In this document: in pieces, positions 19,310 through 28,765 of the stretch | Position numbering within the stretch: the stretch's first letter is position 1 | Layout of the letters: each line of letters starts with the position of its first letter | NCBI GenBank assembly: GCA_963843465.1 | Contig: CAWJKP010000006.1 | Coordinates: 367,841 to 431,840, forward strand | DNA length: 64,000 bases | Direction of reading: 5' to 3' | From: CAWJKP01 sp963843465 | GTDB taxonomy: Bacteria; Planctomycetota; Planctomycetia; Pirellulales; Thermoguttaceae | Made by a program: the position numbers and the translations under genes | Notes under the pieces: model-generated | Told to the model about the DNA's origin: nothing | Seen by the model: only the letters and a program-made list of their open reading frames with translations | The model's database searches: none

Positions 19310-19806
19310 CTACTTGGTCATCTCCAAAATGCCCAGCCGCCAAGGAATCTCGCCGTAGGGATTTCCTCGGTACTCGGAATCGTTGGCACCCTGGAACAAA
19401 AACCGGACATCAGCCGGGTCAATTTCCATCGTCTCATCCACGCCGGTGCAGAGCAACTCCCCGTGGCTGATGTTGGTCGTCCACTGCTTGCCTTGCACGA
19501 CGTTGGAAACGGCGGCAAACGGCCTGTCGCGGCGGTCGGCCAAACCATGCCAGGGTCCTTCCAGCCGATCCGCCAGGTAGGCTTTGTAATAGCGCCGTGC
19601 GTCCGCCTGGGCTTCGACGATGGTCAGGTACTTGATCGAGATGGCCGGATCAGCAGCCCTGTTGCTTGGCGTCACCAGCGGGCCGACGCATGCCATGAGA
19701 ACCGGCCATCCACAAACGCCTTCCAGGCGGCCTTTTCTGCGGCAGCAGCCGATGCAGCCACCAAACCGCCGATCACCGCCACAAAAAGAATAGTCCTGCG
19801 ATTCAT
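19310..19806 (-). pseudogene. GH62-like secreted glycosidase with a large internal deletion
   Basis: ATG 19806 (GAGGA upstream) gives a signal peptide (RRTILFVAVIGGLVAASAAAA) and FVDGRFSWHAS. The protein then needs a frame change near 19690 to continue GPLVTPSNRAADPAISIK, which joins abruptly to the C-terminal region YYKAYLADRLEGPWHGLADR... ISHGELLCTGVDETMEIDP. The segments match the two ends of family 62 arabinofuranosidase-like proteins, with about 150 central residues, including catalytic ones, missing. Family identity is from recall and moderate. Confidence 0.55.
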
Positions 19807-19819
19807 ATTTTCAGAATCC

Positions 19820-21022
19820 TCACGGTTTATCGTTCGGACCGTTCGGCTCGGTTTCTGCCACAACACGGAATCGGATAACACCCGGGTATGTCTTCTCGGG
19901 GCCGGGATCACTGTTAATGTACTCGATTTCGCTCGGCGCATACCCCGAGTTTCCCCTGCCGAAGTGGCCGTGTTTCCGGTTCTTGTCGGCCTTGCCCTTG
20001 TCTTCCGGCGGGATGTGTTGCGGGTCCACCGTGTCCTGGCGGTCGAGTTGCCCGGACCCGTCGCTCACGCGCTCCCACCCGCTACTCAGCATGTCGTAGA
20101 AGCCCCAGGCGTTCGGCCGTTTAGACTTGACCACCATCGGCTGCACGGAACCGCTGTCCTGATCCTGGTACTTTTCCATCAGTGCCGGATTGGACGTGCC
20201 CACGCGGGCCGCATACTCCCACTCTGCCGCTGTAGGCACTCGGACTCTCCGCCGGGTCTTCTCCGACAACCTCCGGCAGAACTCGTACATGTTGACGCAG
20301 GATACGTTGACGGGAGCCTTCGCCGCTTTCTCCCTGCTGGGATTGCTGCCCACAACCGCCTCGAACATCTCCTGGGTAATTGGGTGCTCGGCCATGTAGA
20401 TGCCCTTGGTGAGCGTTACCATGTGCGGAGGGGCCTCCTGCCAGTGCGGGCACTGGTAGTAGGGCTCGCCCATGAAGAACTTGCCGGGCGGCGCCCAGAT
20501 GCACTTCAACGACAGCTTGTTGTTGAGTTTGAGGACCAACGGGGGCCTGTCAGGCATCACGAAGGGCCTGTCGGGCGCGAGCATCTTGGCCGGGTATTGC
20601 AGTGTGGTATCCGCACACTTGCTGACGGTGAGCCACTTCTTGCCGTCTTTCTCTTCAACTGTCCCCGTCAGAGCCGTGAATTGCCGTGCGCCGCAAGTCG
20701 CTTTCCCGTGCAACTCGTCGGCGTGCGGCCCGGTGATGAAGTATTTCAGCCTGGCCGTGAATTGGTCCTGGAGGGCCCGGGCCGCGTCACCATCCAGTCC
20801 CTTGGCTGGATAGTATTCGGCCATGATCCGGTCCACTTCCGCGCGGATCTCGGGCGGGCCATCCAGGGCATAGACGAAGACACTCTTCTCCTTTTCTCCT
20901 GTATGGACGTTGTTGAGCACCATGCCCTTGATGGTGACCTCGACTGCGACCGTTTGGCTCGTGAAGGCCGATGCCATCGCGGTCAGACATAGCGTCGCAA
21001 TGGCAACAACCAGTGTTCTCAT
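19820..21022 (-). CDS. Secreted formylglycine-generating-enzyme-like (SUMF1/FGE) protein
   Basis: The ATG at 21022 begins MRTLVVAIATLCLTAMASAF, a signal peptide; an in-frame GTG at 21040 is a weaker alternative. Residues about 30-170 form an unassigned domain. The C-terminal part is FGE-sulfatase-like: MGEPYYQC, HMVTLTKGIYMAEHPITQEMF, NPSREKAAKAPVNVSC, RRRVRVPTAAEWEYAAR, NAWGFYDML. Planctomycetes encode many such proteins; only some keep the Cys pair of true formylglycine-generating enzymes, and that pair is not evident here. It may bind or modify carbohydrate or sulfatase partners in the periplasm. Confidence 0.75.
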   Translation of the reverse strand: MRTLVVAIATLCLTAMASAFTSQTVAVEVTIKGMVLNNVHTGEKEKSVFVYALDGPPEIRAEVDRIMAEYYPAKGLDGDAARALQDQFTARLKYFITGPHADELHGKATCGARQFTALTGTVEEKDGKKWLTVSKCADTTLQYPAKMLAPDRPFVMPDRPPLVLKLNNKLSLKCIWAPPGKFFMGEPYYQCPHWQEAPPHMVTLTKGIYMAEHPITQEMFEAVVGSNPSREKAAKAPVNVSCVNMYEFCRRLSEKTRRRVRVPTAAEWEYAARVGTSNPALMEKYQDQDSGSVQPMVVKSKRPNAWGFYDMLSSGWERVSDGSGQLDRQDTVDPQHIPPEDKGKADKNRKHGHFGRGNSGYAPSEIEYINSDPGPEKTYPGVIRFRVVAETEPNGPNDKP

Positions 21023-21071
21023 CTTGATCGACTTTCGCACTGAGGATTAACAGATTCAGACCTGGTGATTC

Positions 21072-22476
21072 TCATGGTCGCTTGGGACCGGGCAAGCGTG
21101 CGTAAGCCCCCAGCGTCAGGTGTTTCTCGGCAGGTCGCCGCTCTTTGGACGCCGGATGACGGTACTGCCAGGCGAGCAGGGCCTCAACTTCTCCGGCACG
21201 CGCTCCCGGTAGCAGCGGCAGTTTGATCTTCGCGGGCGACAAAGGCGTGCTGGCCATCGCAAGTGCTGCCGACGTGAGGTGATAATCGTGCTGGGCCGGA
21301 TTGGCGAATAGCGGATAGCCCGCGCGCGGGAGAGGTTGGTTTTCGGATCGAGCCCTGTGCCAGCCGCTCCGCCAAACCCACCGCTCAGCCAGTTGTAGGT
21401 CCCTGTTACGGCTTCGAGCGTGGCCCCGTTTCGGGCGACAGCCACCACCTGGTTGGCCTGCCGTACGCCGCCGTCACTTACGAGGTTGCCCACCAGGGAC
21501 GCCTTCGCTCGGGACGCCGAGAGGTCCACTACCGGCGCGATGAACGGGGTAACGACCGTGTTGAACACCAAGTAAAGCGTGCCGTCATGCTGCTTGCCGC
21601 CGTCCTGGCCGAAGTGGATGACCGTCCTATTGCCCTCGCACTGCGGGTTTTTGACGATGACGTTGCCCACGAGCACCGCGTGGCTCTCCGGCAGGGCCGT
21701 TTCCGAGGCGTCCACCAGGTCGAACTCGCGGTTGGCCGAGTGGTGGACGTAGCAGTATTCCACGCGGGTGTAGTGCGCCCGGCTCTTGACGTTGTGGCCG
21801 GTAAGGCTGGAATGGACTTCACAGAATCGCAGCACGACGCTGGTACCGCCCAGGTACAGGTTGTGGTTGTAGCCGGGTTCGCTGGGATCGCCGTTGTGGT
21901 AGATTTTGCACTGCTCGATCACTTGGTCCAGCGCGGTCCGGCGCTACCATCGCCGTTGGACATGATACCCATGTCGTTATCGTGGATCGCACAGTTACGG
22001 ACGGTCACTTGGTTGGCCTGATTGATCCGCACCCCGGCTCCGTTGTGTGAGTCGTTGTGTGCGGCGGTCAGCTCGAAGCCCTCCAGCGTGCAGTGGTCTG
22101 TCCCGGGGTTGAACTGGAATATGGCCCTGGGCGTGCTGCCCGATCCGCTGTAATCGAACCCCTTCCCGGAGATCGTGACCCGTTGGCCATTGCGACCGGG
22201 CACGGCGCGGAAGGTGAGGTCCTTCTGCCGCACGAACACGGCGGTCTGCTCATAGGGCAGGCCATTGTCGCGCGGATGGACGAGGATCACGTCCCCGGGC
22301 CGGGCCCGGGCATTGGCCTCCTCGATCTTGGCAAATGGCTTTCCAGGGCCGACCTCCAAGGAGGCCGACCAGGAGACGTGGGCGGGAGCGAATACGCCAG
22401 CCACCAAGAGTAACAGCGAGCGAAGGCCCAGGCGGTGGGCAATTCCGATGACGGGTGTCCGGTGTTCCATGGTCAT
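21072..22476 (-). pseudogene. Secreted right-handed beta-helix (pectate-lyase-like) protein, two frameshifts
   Basis: A signal peptide (LRSLLLLVAGVFAPAHVSW) follows the start at 22476. GPGKPFAKIEEANARARPGDVI is the usual opening of parallel beta-helix proteins. Later coils read CTLEGFELTAAHND, VTVRNCAIHDNDMGI, VLRFCEVHSSLTGHNVKSR and VEYCYVHHSANREFD. One base is missing near 21935 and another near 21300; restoring both yields one protein of about 468 residues ending at 21072. Probably a periplasmic or exported polysaccharide lyase or epimerase. The stop lies one base from the GH5 start region's end, so both are likely co-transcribed. Confidence 0.65.
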
Positions 22477-23544
22477 TTACTTCCTCTCCTCCGTCGTGGA
22501 ACGGTCGTTCGGTGCCAGTGCATCGCGGATGGGCTCGACCCAGTGATCGTGCCGCACGTCGTATAGGACGAAATCGCCGTCGAACTGCCACCAGGCCCAG
22601 CTCCATCCGCGTTTCTCCGCTTGGCGCGTCACGAAGCTCGTCCAACGCACGCGGGAGGCGGTCTCCGCCTTGTCGTACACGCCGAACTCGCCCAGGTAGA
22701 GCGGACGCTGATGCTTCTGGGCCCATGCCTGGGCCTTCTCGAAGTCTTTCACAATCGCTTGTTGCTCCTTCTCCGTGCCGTTCCACGGCACTCCGGTCTT
22801 GTCCTTCAGCCCGGCAAAGGCTGCGCCTTGATGGGTGAACGGGAAGGGACTGTAGTAATGGACTGTGACGATGAGGTCCCGATCCTCCTTGGGCAGGTCC
22901 AGCTTGTCCAGGTCGTTGATGCTGTTCCAGGAGGTCGGTCCCACGATGACCGTTCGCTGCGGGTTCGATTGGCGGATGATCGCCAGGGTCTCGTGGAGCA
23001 GGGGGTTCCACAGCGCCGGAGTGAGCTTATTGTTCGGCTCGTTGAGGATCTCGAAGAGTACATCGTCGGGAGCGCCTTTGCAATGCTCGGCGATCTGCCG
23101 CCACACGGCCAGCATCCGCTCCTTGTTGCCTACCGGGTTCTCGCCCATCGCCTGGAACTCGTGGAAGTCGAGGATTACCATCAGGTGGTTGGTCAGCGCG
23201 TGCTGGAGCGTCCAATCGAGCGTCTCGAACCACGCGGCGCTGAGCTTGTGGTCCGGGTTCGGCTTGTTGTCGCGGAAGGTATGGAGGTTGACCCTGACGT
23301 GGTTGAATCCCGCCTCCTTGATGAGCCGGAAATACTTCTCCTGAAATCGCCCCTTCTGACGGTCCTTCCAGATGGGATCGTAGCCCAGGACGTTCACACC
23401 CCGGCCCAGCCGCTGGTTCTGCTTGAAGGCATCCGGTGTCTGGGCTTTGGCAGTGCCCCCGGTCGAACAGAATACGGTCGCCGCAAAAACGCACAGCACG
23501 GTGGCGATGGCCCGGCATCGAGCCAAGTAGTGCGCGAATGTCAT
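22477..23544 (-). CDS. Secreted glycoside hydrolase family 5 (cellulase-like)
   Basis: ATG 23544 has GGAGG eight bases upstream and a signal peptide (IATVLCVFAATVFCSTGG). The 355-residue protein shows the GH5 pattern: GRGVNVLGYDP, FNHVRVNLHTF, MVILDFHEFQ, then the acid/base Glu in LFEILNEPNN (near residue 165) and the nucleophile Glu in YLGEFGVYD (near 290). WSWAWWQFDGDF is the usual C-terminal aromatic strand. Both catalytic residues are present and length is normal. It should hydrolyse beta-1,4-glucan-like polymers outside the cytoplasm. It is followed directly by the beta-helix gene. Confidence 0.9.
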   Translation of the reverse strand: MTFAHYLARCRAIATVLCVFAATVFCSTGGTAKAQTPDAFKQNQRLGRGVNVLGYDPIWKDRQKGRFQEKYFRLIKEAGFNHVRVNLHTFRDNKPNPDHKLSAAWFETLDWTLQHALTNHLMVILDFHEFQAMGENPVGNKERMLAVWRQIAEHCKGAPDDVLFEILNEPNNKLTPALWNPLLHETLAIIRQSNPQRTVIVGPTSWNSINDLDKLDLPKEDRDLIVTVHYYSPFPFTHQGAAFAGLKDKTGVPWNGTEKEQQAIVKDFEKAQAWAQKHQRPLYLGEFGVYDKAETASRVRWTSFVTRQAEKRGWSWAWWQFDGDFVLYDVRHDHWVEPIRDALAPNDRSTTEERK

Positions 23545-23621
23545 GGATCATTCCTCCCTCTAATCGGTGAATTGTCCCAACCCAAGTTTCTCGATTTGCA
23601 TGTACTCAGCATACCAAAAGC

Positions 23622-23969
23622 TCACCGGGCTGCCAGCCACCGCGCAAGCACGGCAAGGATGTAGTCGATCTGTTCCGGTGTCAGGGGCTGGCCTTGGTGA
23701 ATACGATGCCACTTGGCCAGGCATCCACGGCAACAAGTCGCCGTAGCGTGCTGAGCAATGAAGATAGGATGCCCCCGCATCGGCGTTTGCCGACCGTCGT
23801 TCTTCTGCTGGGCGTCAGCCAGCCGCTCGACAACGAATCGCCTACCGTGCTCCAGGACGACGGCCAGGGTCTTCGCGTTCAGATACGACGCTTCCTTGGC
23901 CCCGAGCCGAAAGCGGCTGCGGAACTTGCTCTGTGCCAAGGCCGCAAACAATTCGTCCGGGTCGCGCAT
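23622..23969 (-). CDS. DUF4186 family protein
   Basis: The 115-residue protein matches DUF4186 across its length: RSRFRLGAKEASYLNAK, NDGRQTPMRGHPIFIAQHATATCCRGCLAKWH and a helical C-terminus. The paired Cys residues and the HATATCCRGC box suggest a metal site. Function is unknown. It is intact and cytoplasmic. Confidence 0.85.
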   Translation of the reverse strand: MRDPDELFAALAQSKFRSRFRLGAKEASYLNAKTLAVVLEHGRRFVVERLADAQQKNDGRQTPMRGHPIFIAQHATATCCRGCLAKWHRIHQGQPLTPEQIDYILAVLARWLAAR

Positions 23970-24128
23970 CTATACTCCATCTTGCATGGGATGCCGCCCG
24001 ACGTTGTAGCCGTGTCGTACATGGGCATCCTCGTCGTCGTTATTGGCGGTTCTTCACGCGAGAGATGACTTCGCTCCCTTCCTTTCAACCACCTTCGCCC
24101 CGCCTCCTCCTTCTCCCGGTTCTCTTGA

Positions 24129-25514
24129 CTACCGTGCCTGCGTGGCCAGCGTGATGCAGACGATCTCGTGGGCGTTGCGGGCATACACGCAGCGATTGGC
24201 AAAGGCCGGATGCGACCAGACGACCTTGCGACCTCCGCCGCCGGCCGACGCCATGTCAGGGTCTACGATGTGCGTGCGACTGATCTCGTTGTAGCCCGCC
24301 GGCGTCAGGCGGGCGAGGAGCAGGTCGCCCTTTTCGTTGAAGATGAAGACCTTGTCGCCGTGGGGCACCATGAACAACGTGCTCCAGCGTTCCCGGGGCA
24401 CGGTGCCCCCGCTGGTAGGTTCCAGCGTGGTCCACATCCGCTGGCCGGTCTGGCCATCAAGACAGCATGTTTCACCGTAGAGCGACACCCCGTAGACGTA
24501 GCCGCCCATCAGCAACACCGTGCTGATGGTCGTATTAAAGCCGGCCTTCCTCCATTGGTGTTCCGGCACCGTGCCGGCCGAGGCCTTCCAGAGGATGGCC
24601 GGCTCGGCGGCACCCGGCTTGAACTCCAGCATCATGACGCCTTCATACTGGCTACAGACCGCCAGCCGATTGCCCTCGATGGCCGGCGTGGTGATGGCCA
24701 TCCCGGCCACAAGGGAACGGGGAATCGTCCATCGCACTTGTCCGGTCTCCGGTTCCAGTCCCATCAAAGCATCGGCGAGCCAGACGATGAGTTGCCGCTG
24801 CCCGCCAAGCGTGCAGATCAACGGCGCGCAATAGCCCGGCTCGGACGTACTGCCGGCTTTCCACAGTTCCTTGCCGGTATGGCGATCCAAGGCTACCACC
24901 GCGTGGTTCTGGCCGCCAACCACCGTGATGAGACGCTCTCCGTCGACCAGCGGCGGGCTGGCGAAACCATACAGCGGCGCCTCGGCGCCGTAGTCCCGAA
25001 CGAAGTTCTCCTGCCATACGACCTTGCCTGTCGCTGTGTTGAGGCAGACTAGATCGCCCATGGCGCCAAGCGTGTAGACTTTGTCGGCGCAGACGGTCGG
25101 CGTGGCCCGCGGCCCGGAGCCATAGGCGACGGTATAGGCACAGGGATACGCATGCGTCCAGAGGATCTTGCCGGTTGCCTCGTCCAGGCAGAGGACGCGC
25201 TCCCGGCCCGTGGTCTTGTCGCGGTAGTTCCACTGGGTCTTCACGTCGGCTGCGGCGTCTTGATCCACCGCGCGATCCATCAGGAAGACACGCCCGCCGG
25301 CGACGGCCGGTCCCGAGAAGCCCGGCCCGACCGCCGTTCGCCATCGGACCGGTAGCTTCTCGGGCGGGAATCGCTCCAAGATGCCCGTCTCCCGCCACAC
25401 GCCGTCGCGCAACGGTCCTCGCCACTGCGGCCAATCGTCGGCGTGGAGCGGAAGGGCCGCTCCCAGCAAGAGCGTCAGAGACACAGAAAACAGTCGCGGT
25501 GCAGAAAGGTTCAT
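24129..25514 (-). CDS. Secreted PQQ-type beta-propeller repeat protein (BamB-like)
   Basis: The 461-residue product starts with a signal peptide (LFSVSLTLLLGAALPLHA) and WPQWRGPLRDG, the usual opening of planctomycete PQQ-like propellers. Blade motifs of the form A(T)GKxxW recur (EATGKILWTH, TATGKVVWQEN, RHTGKELWKAG, PETGQVRWT, GQTGQRMWTT). No dehydrogenase active-site motif was seen, so it is a scaffold- or BamB-like protein, not a quinoprotein enzyme. Intact and complete. Confidence 0.85.
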   Translation of the reverse strand: MNLSAPRLFSVSLTLLLGAALPLHADDWPQWRGPLRDGVWRETGILERFPPEKLPVRWRTAVGPGFSGPAVAGGRVFLMDRAVDQDAAADVKTQWNYRDKTTGRERVLCLDEATGKILWTHAYPCAYTVAYGSGPRATPTVCADKVYTLGAMGDLVCLNTATGKVVWQENFVRDYGAEAPLYGFASPPLVDGERLITVVGGQNHAVVALDRHTGKELWKAGSTSEPGYCAPLICTLGGQRQLIVWLADALMGLEPETGQVRWTIPRSLVAGMAITTPAIEGNRLAVCSQYEGVMMLEFKPGAAEPAILWKASAGTVPEHQWRKAGFNTTISTVLLMGGYVYGVSLYGETCCLDGQTGQRMWTTLEPTSGGTVPRERWSTLFMVPHGDKVFIFNEKGDLLLARLTPAGYNEISRTHIVDPDMASAGGGGRKVVWSHPAFANRCVYARNAHEIVCITLATQAR

Positions 25515-25882
25515 GGTCCGGTCGCATGTGCCGATGGGTAGAGATTGGGCGGTCCAGGAGTTGCGCTCCCTCCCCCAGCCGCACGGCTCCCATTGTCCTT
25601 GGGCAGCAAACGCCCGGCAAGGCAGTCGAGGCTTGTTAGGATAGGTAAAATGCCCACAAAGACCCCAGGATCGCGTTTACGGGCAGGGTGTTTGGGTCAG
25701 CCAGCCGTCCGCTACGCAGCCGTGGCCCGCTGGCGCTGTTTGGCAGGTCTTTGGCGGCCTGGACCGGGTTCAGGGTGAGGTTGGACGCAGCAGGGAGCCA
25801 CTGCCCCATGCACGCGCTTGGCCACGGGCTGTAAGATTCCTTACGGCGATGGCCAATACCCGTTCAAGAAGATACGCTTGCC

Positions 25883-26395
25883 ATGCGAATTGCCGTCACC
25901 GGCGCTACCGGCTTCCTGGGCCACTACGTCGTCTCCCGCCTCGCCTCCCAAGGGCACCGCTGCCGCTGCTGGTATCGCCCTGGCAGCGACCGGGGCGGAT
26001 TTGAGGCCGTAGCGCGGCAGGTGGAGTGGGTGCCAGGCGAATTGGGAGACCAAATCGCTGGTGCTGGTCTCGTCGATGGCTGTGATGGCGTGGTCCATGC
26101 GGCTCTTTACTACCCCGGCGACAGCTTCCGGGGTCGCGAGGGTGACGTGCTGGAGTTCGTGGAGAAGAACGTCCTCGGCACCGTACAACTGATCGAGGCA
26201 GCCAGGCGTGCTGGGGTCGGGCGATTCGTGTTTATCTCCACCTGCGCCGTCCACGAGAAGATTCTCGACGACCGGCCCTTGGACGAGACCCATCCCACCT
26301 GGGCCGCCAGTCACTACGGCGCCCACAAGGCGGCCATCGAGCAGTTTGTCCACAGCTACGGCTTTGGCCAGGGCTATCAGCCATCAGTGTTCGCT
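25883..26395 (+). pseudogene. NAD-dependent epimerase/dehydratase, N-terminal part
   Basis: MRIAVTGATGFLGHYVVSRL is the Rossmann TGxxGFxG motif of extended short-chain dehydrogenases. VVHAALYY, VEKNVLGTVQLIEAARRAG, FVFISTCAVH and the YGAHK catalytic pair (Tyr and Lys) follow. The sequence stops matching after FGQGY near residue 170. The rest of the frame (to 26620) is unrelated and overlaps the opposite-strand gene, so the C-terminal substrate domain is deleted. Confidence 0.75.
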
Positions 26396-26515
26396 TTACA
26401 TCGGGCGGGCGGCCAATCCGTTAACCGCCCACCCATCTCAAGACAACCTCCGTCCTGGGGTCAAGGAACAGAACGAGCCGCACGGGGCGGTTTGTTCAGT
26501 ACCGCATTGACAACC

Positions 26516-26968
26516 TTACCGGCCGAGGTACTGCTCGATATCGCCGACGCACAGTTCGATCTCATGGTTTATCGCATCGGCGACCCAGCCGATCGCATCC
26601 AGCAAGGGGGCGTCCGGTGAACAGTAGCAGCGAACGGCTTGTTCCCCGCGAAGCTTGAGCCAGCAGGCGAATTCCAGGTCCTGGCAGGCTTGGAGGTCCC
26701 GCACGGCCACGGCGATGTTCTCAGCTAGCCGTCCGGGATCGTGAGGGGAACCGTTGCGGGCCGGCGAGCCGGCCGTTTGCAAGTGGCAATTCTCAACCTG
26801 TCCGCCGGCAAGGTCCATCAGCAAGCCTACGGCCGCATCCAGGGTCGGGCCCATTTCTGCCAGGGACGACTCGCTGTGCCTCCGCCTGCCCCACAGGACA
26901 AAGGGAACTGTCTCGGATCGCAGTCGATCGTGAAGTCGGTAAAGGGGAAGTTCCTCTGCGTGGTTCAT
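26516..26968 (-). CDS. Hypothetical protein
   Basis: The ATG at 26968 (MNHAEELPLYRLHDRL) has GGAGAGG about ten bases upstream. The 150-residue product is mostly helical, acidic toward the C-terminus (DAINHEIELCVGDIEQYLG) and has no signal peptide or known motif. It lies downstream of the reverse transcriptase and its hairpin array on the same strand, 190 bases beyond, so it could belong to the same transcript. Function unknown. Confidence 0.55.
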   Translation of the reverse strand: MNHAEELPLYRLHDRLRSETVPFVLWGRRRHSESSLAEMGPTLDAAVGLLMDLAGGQVENCHLQTAGSPARNGSPHDPGRLAENIAVAVRDLQACQDLEFACWLKLRGEQAVRCYCSPDAPLLDAIGWVADAINHEIELCVGDIEQYLGR

Positions 26969-27159
26969 GCAGAACCGCCTCTCCGGGTGCTCCTGTGCCC
27001 CGGCGAACGTGCCAGCCCGGGCCGGCTGCGCGGGCGAAAGCACGCGAGTACCATGATCAGTCGGGGAGGGGGGCTTGCCGCCATGTCACTGCGCGGCGGA
27101 GCCACCCCGACTCTGGTGTCTAAACGAGTCATAACGCGCCTCTTGGGTTAGAGATTGGC

Positions 27160-28765
27160 TCACGATGTAGATTGGGTATAGGTGGGCTGACGGTCACTCC
27201 GTTGATCGCCAGCCCCGCTCAAGCTGCAACCAGCTTCCTGCGGTTGCTCAAGGGAGCCGAGCCGCCCCGGGGACAATTCCCCGGGGACGGCCCGGCCTCG
27301 CCTGCCACAGCGGCAGGTGGTGGGTCCCCAACGCGCAGAGCGCGTATCTGCTGGTAAAGGTGCCTCTGGGGAGCTACACCCCGCGGGCGCTACCCGCGAG
27401 CTACCGGCCACAGCCGGTCTACCTCCCCCTGACGGCTCTCCGCTCCGAGCTGCCGTGCTCATGATCCCGTCCGGTGCGCTGCTCCGGGCCGCCGACCATC
27501 GCTGGCGCGCTTCCCGGAGCCACCCCACGGGACCCTCCTCCGTGCCCATTTCCCGGAATCTCATCCGGGCTGCCGTCCTACGTACCCTTTCCAGCACGCT
27601 GCGTTCCTCCACGTCCTCGAAGGCAGGCCCATGCGCTGCTAGCCAGGCCCCGTACCGCTGCCATAGCAGCTTTCCCGGGGTTGTCTGCCGCGTGGGCCTC
27701 TTCCAGTCGCTGCTCCAGGTTCTTCCACGCTTTCTTCCCCAGCCCATGCCGTAGCCGGCCGTCCAAGTAGCTGACCTGGAAGCCCAGTACCTGCGCTGAG
27801 GCTCCCTGTCGCTTTAGGTTGACCGGCCAACCGTCTTCACCCTTCAAGGCGAATCCGGCGGGCTGGAGAAGTGCGCGGGCCCTTTGCAAAGCCTGGTTGC
27901 CTTCGGACACGCTCTGGCACAGGTAGGTGAGGTTATCAGCCCACCTGTACCAGGGCGGATTGCCTGGGCCTGCGGCGTCGGTAGTAATACTGTCTACTGA
28001 CTGCGGCAGGTCCAAAGCGTAGTGCAGTCTCAAGTTGAGCGTTCCAGGGCCGACTGCGGTGCCCTGGTCAATCCCCACCGTACGTGCCTGGCCTTCGTTG
28101 CCGCGCAAGACGGTTTCGATCAGCCATAGCACCCCGTTGTTGCTGATGTGGCGGCTGTAGTCCGCCACAGCGTCGGCTAGGCGGACGCTGGGGAAGGCGT
28201 CCCGCACGTCGTCGACCGCCAGCACCCAGCGGTCCTGCTCGATGGCGGTCTTCTCGATCGCCAGCAGCATGTCCCAGGCGCTGCGCCCGGGACGGAAGCC
28301 GTACACGCCCGGCATCAGGACGGGGTCCAGCAGGGGCGTGATGGCCTCCTGGACCGCCTTGGCGACCACGCGGTCCACGATGATCGCCAAGCGCAGCTCC
28401 CGGAACCGGCCGTTGGGCTTCGGGGTCAGCACCGGGCGGGTCGGGTAGGGCCGGTAGCGGTGCTCCACGATCGCCTGGGAGACTACCCGCAGCGCGGCGG
28501 CGATCTCCGCGCGGCTGAAGTCGCTGTACGTCAGGTTGTCGATGCCGGGGGCCGCGCCACCCTCGGCCCGCAGCTTGTCGTAGACCACCAAGAGGTTCTC
28601 GTGGTCGATGATCCGCGTGAAGTCCGGCTGCTGACCGGGCGCGGGCTGGTAGACGGACTGCCGTCCTTGGCGCCGCTGCTGCCGCTGCTCCCAGTGCCGG
28701 AACCGGTCCGAGCGGCCGTGCTTGGCAAAGATGTACCGGCGGGCCGGGCTGTACGGTTCGCTCAT
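27160..28765 (-). CDS. Reverse transcriptase, group II-like, with WADN active-site box; one frameshift
   Basis: ATG 28765 has AGGAGG at six bases. Blocks in order: APGIDNLTYSDFS (RT1, near 73), RFRELRLAIIVDRVVAKAVQEAI and YGFRPGRSAW (RT2, 120-163), WVLAVDDVRDAFPSV (RT3, first catalytic Asp 186), DQGTAVGPGTLNLRL (RT4), WYRWADNLTYL (RT5, 272-281; the usual YxDD is W-A-D-N, so the third catalytic Asp is Asn), and ASAQVLGF (RT7). Near 27646 one extra base breaks the frame; the other frame continues RYGAWLAAHGPAFEDVEERSVL and stays open to 27160. The true stop is probably before the hairpin array. No maturase or HNH domain is seen. Its start overlaps the stop of the helicase-like gene (ATGA), a coupled operon. 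Confidence 0.8.
27221..27418 (-). ncRNA. Tandem array of short perfect hairpins at the 3' end of the RT gene
   Basis: At least six perfect stems lie in 200 bases: 27221-27236 (AAGCTG/CAGCTT), 27261-27291 (GCCG then CCCCGGGG, twelve pairs with one bulged A), 27301-27317 (CCTGCC/GGCAGG), 27331-27345 (ACGCGC/GCGCGT), 27382-27398 (CGCGGG/CCCGCG) and 27403-27418 (ACCGGC/GCCGGT). Loops are 3 to 6 bases. GAGCTAC occurs twice between hairpins (27371 and 27398). Strand is assumed to follow the RT. This could be a dedicated RNA (template, guide or scaffold) for the RT, or a complex 3' UTR. Expression is not known. Confidence 0.5.
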
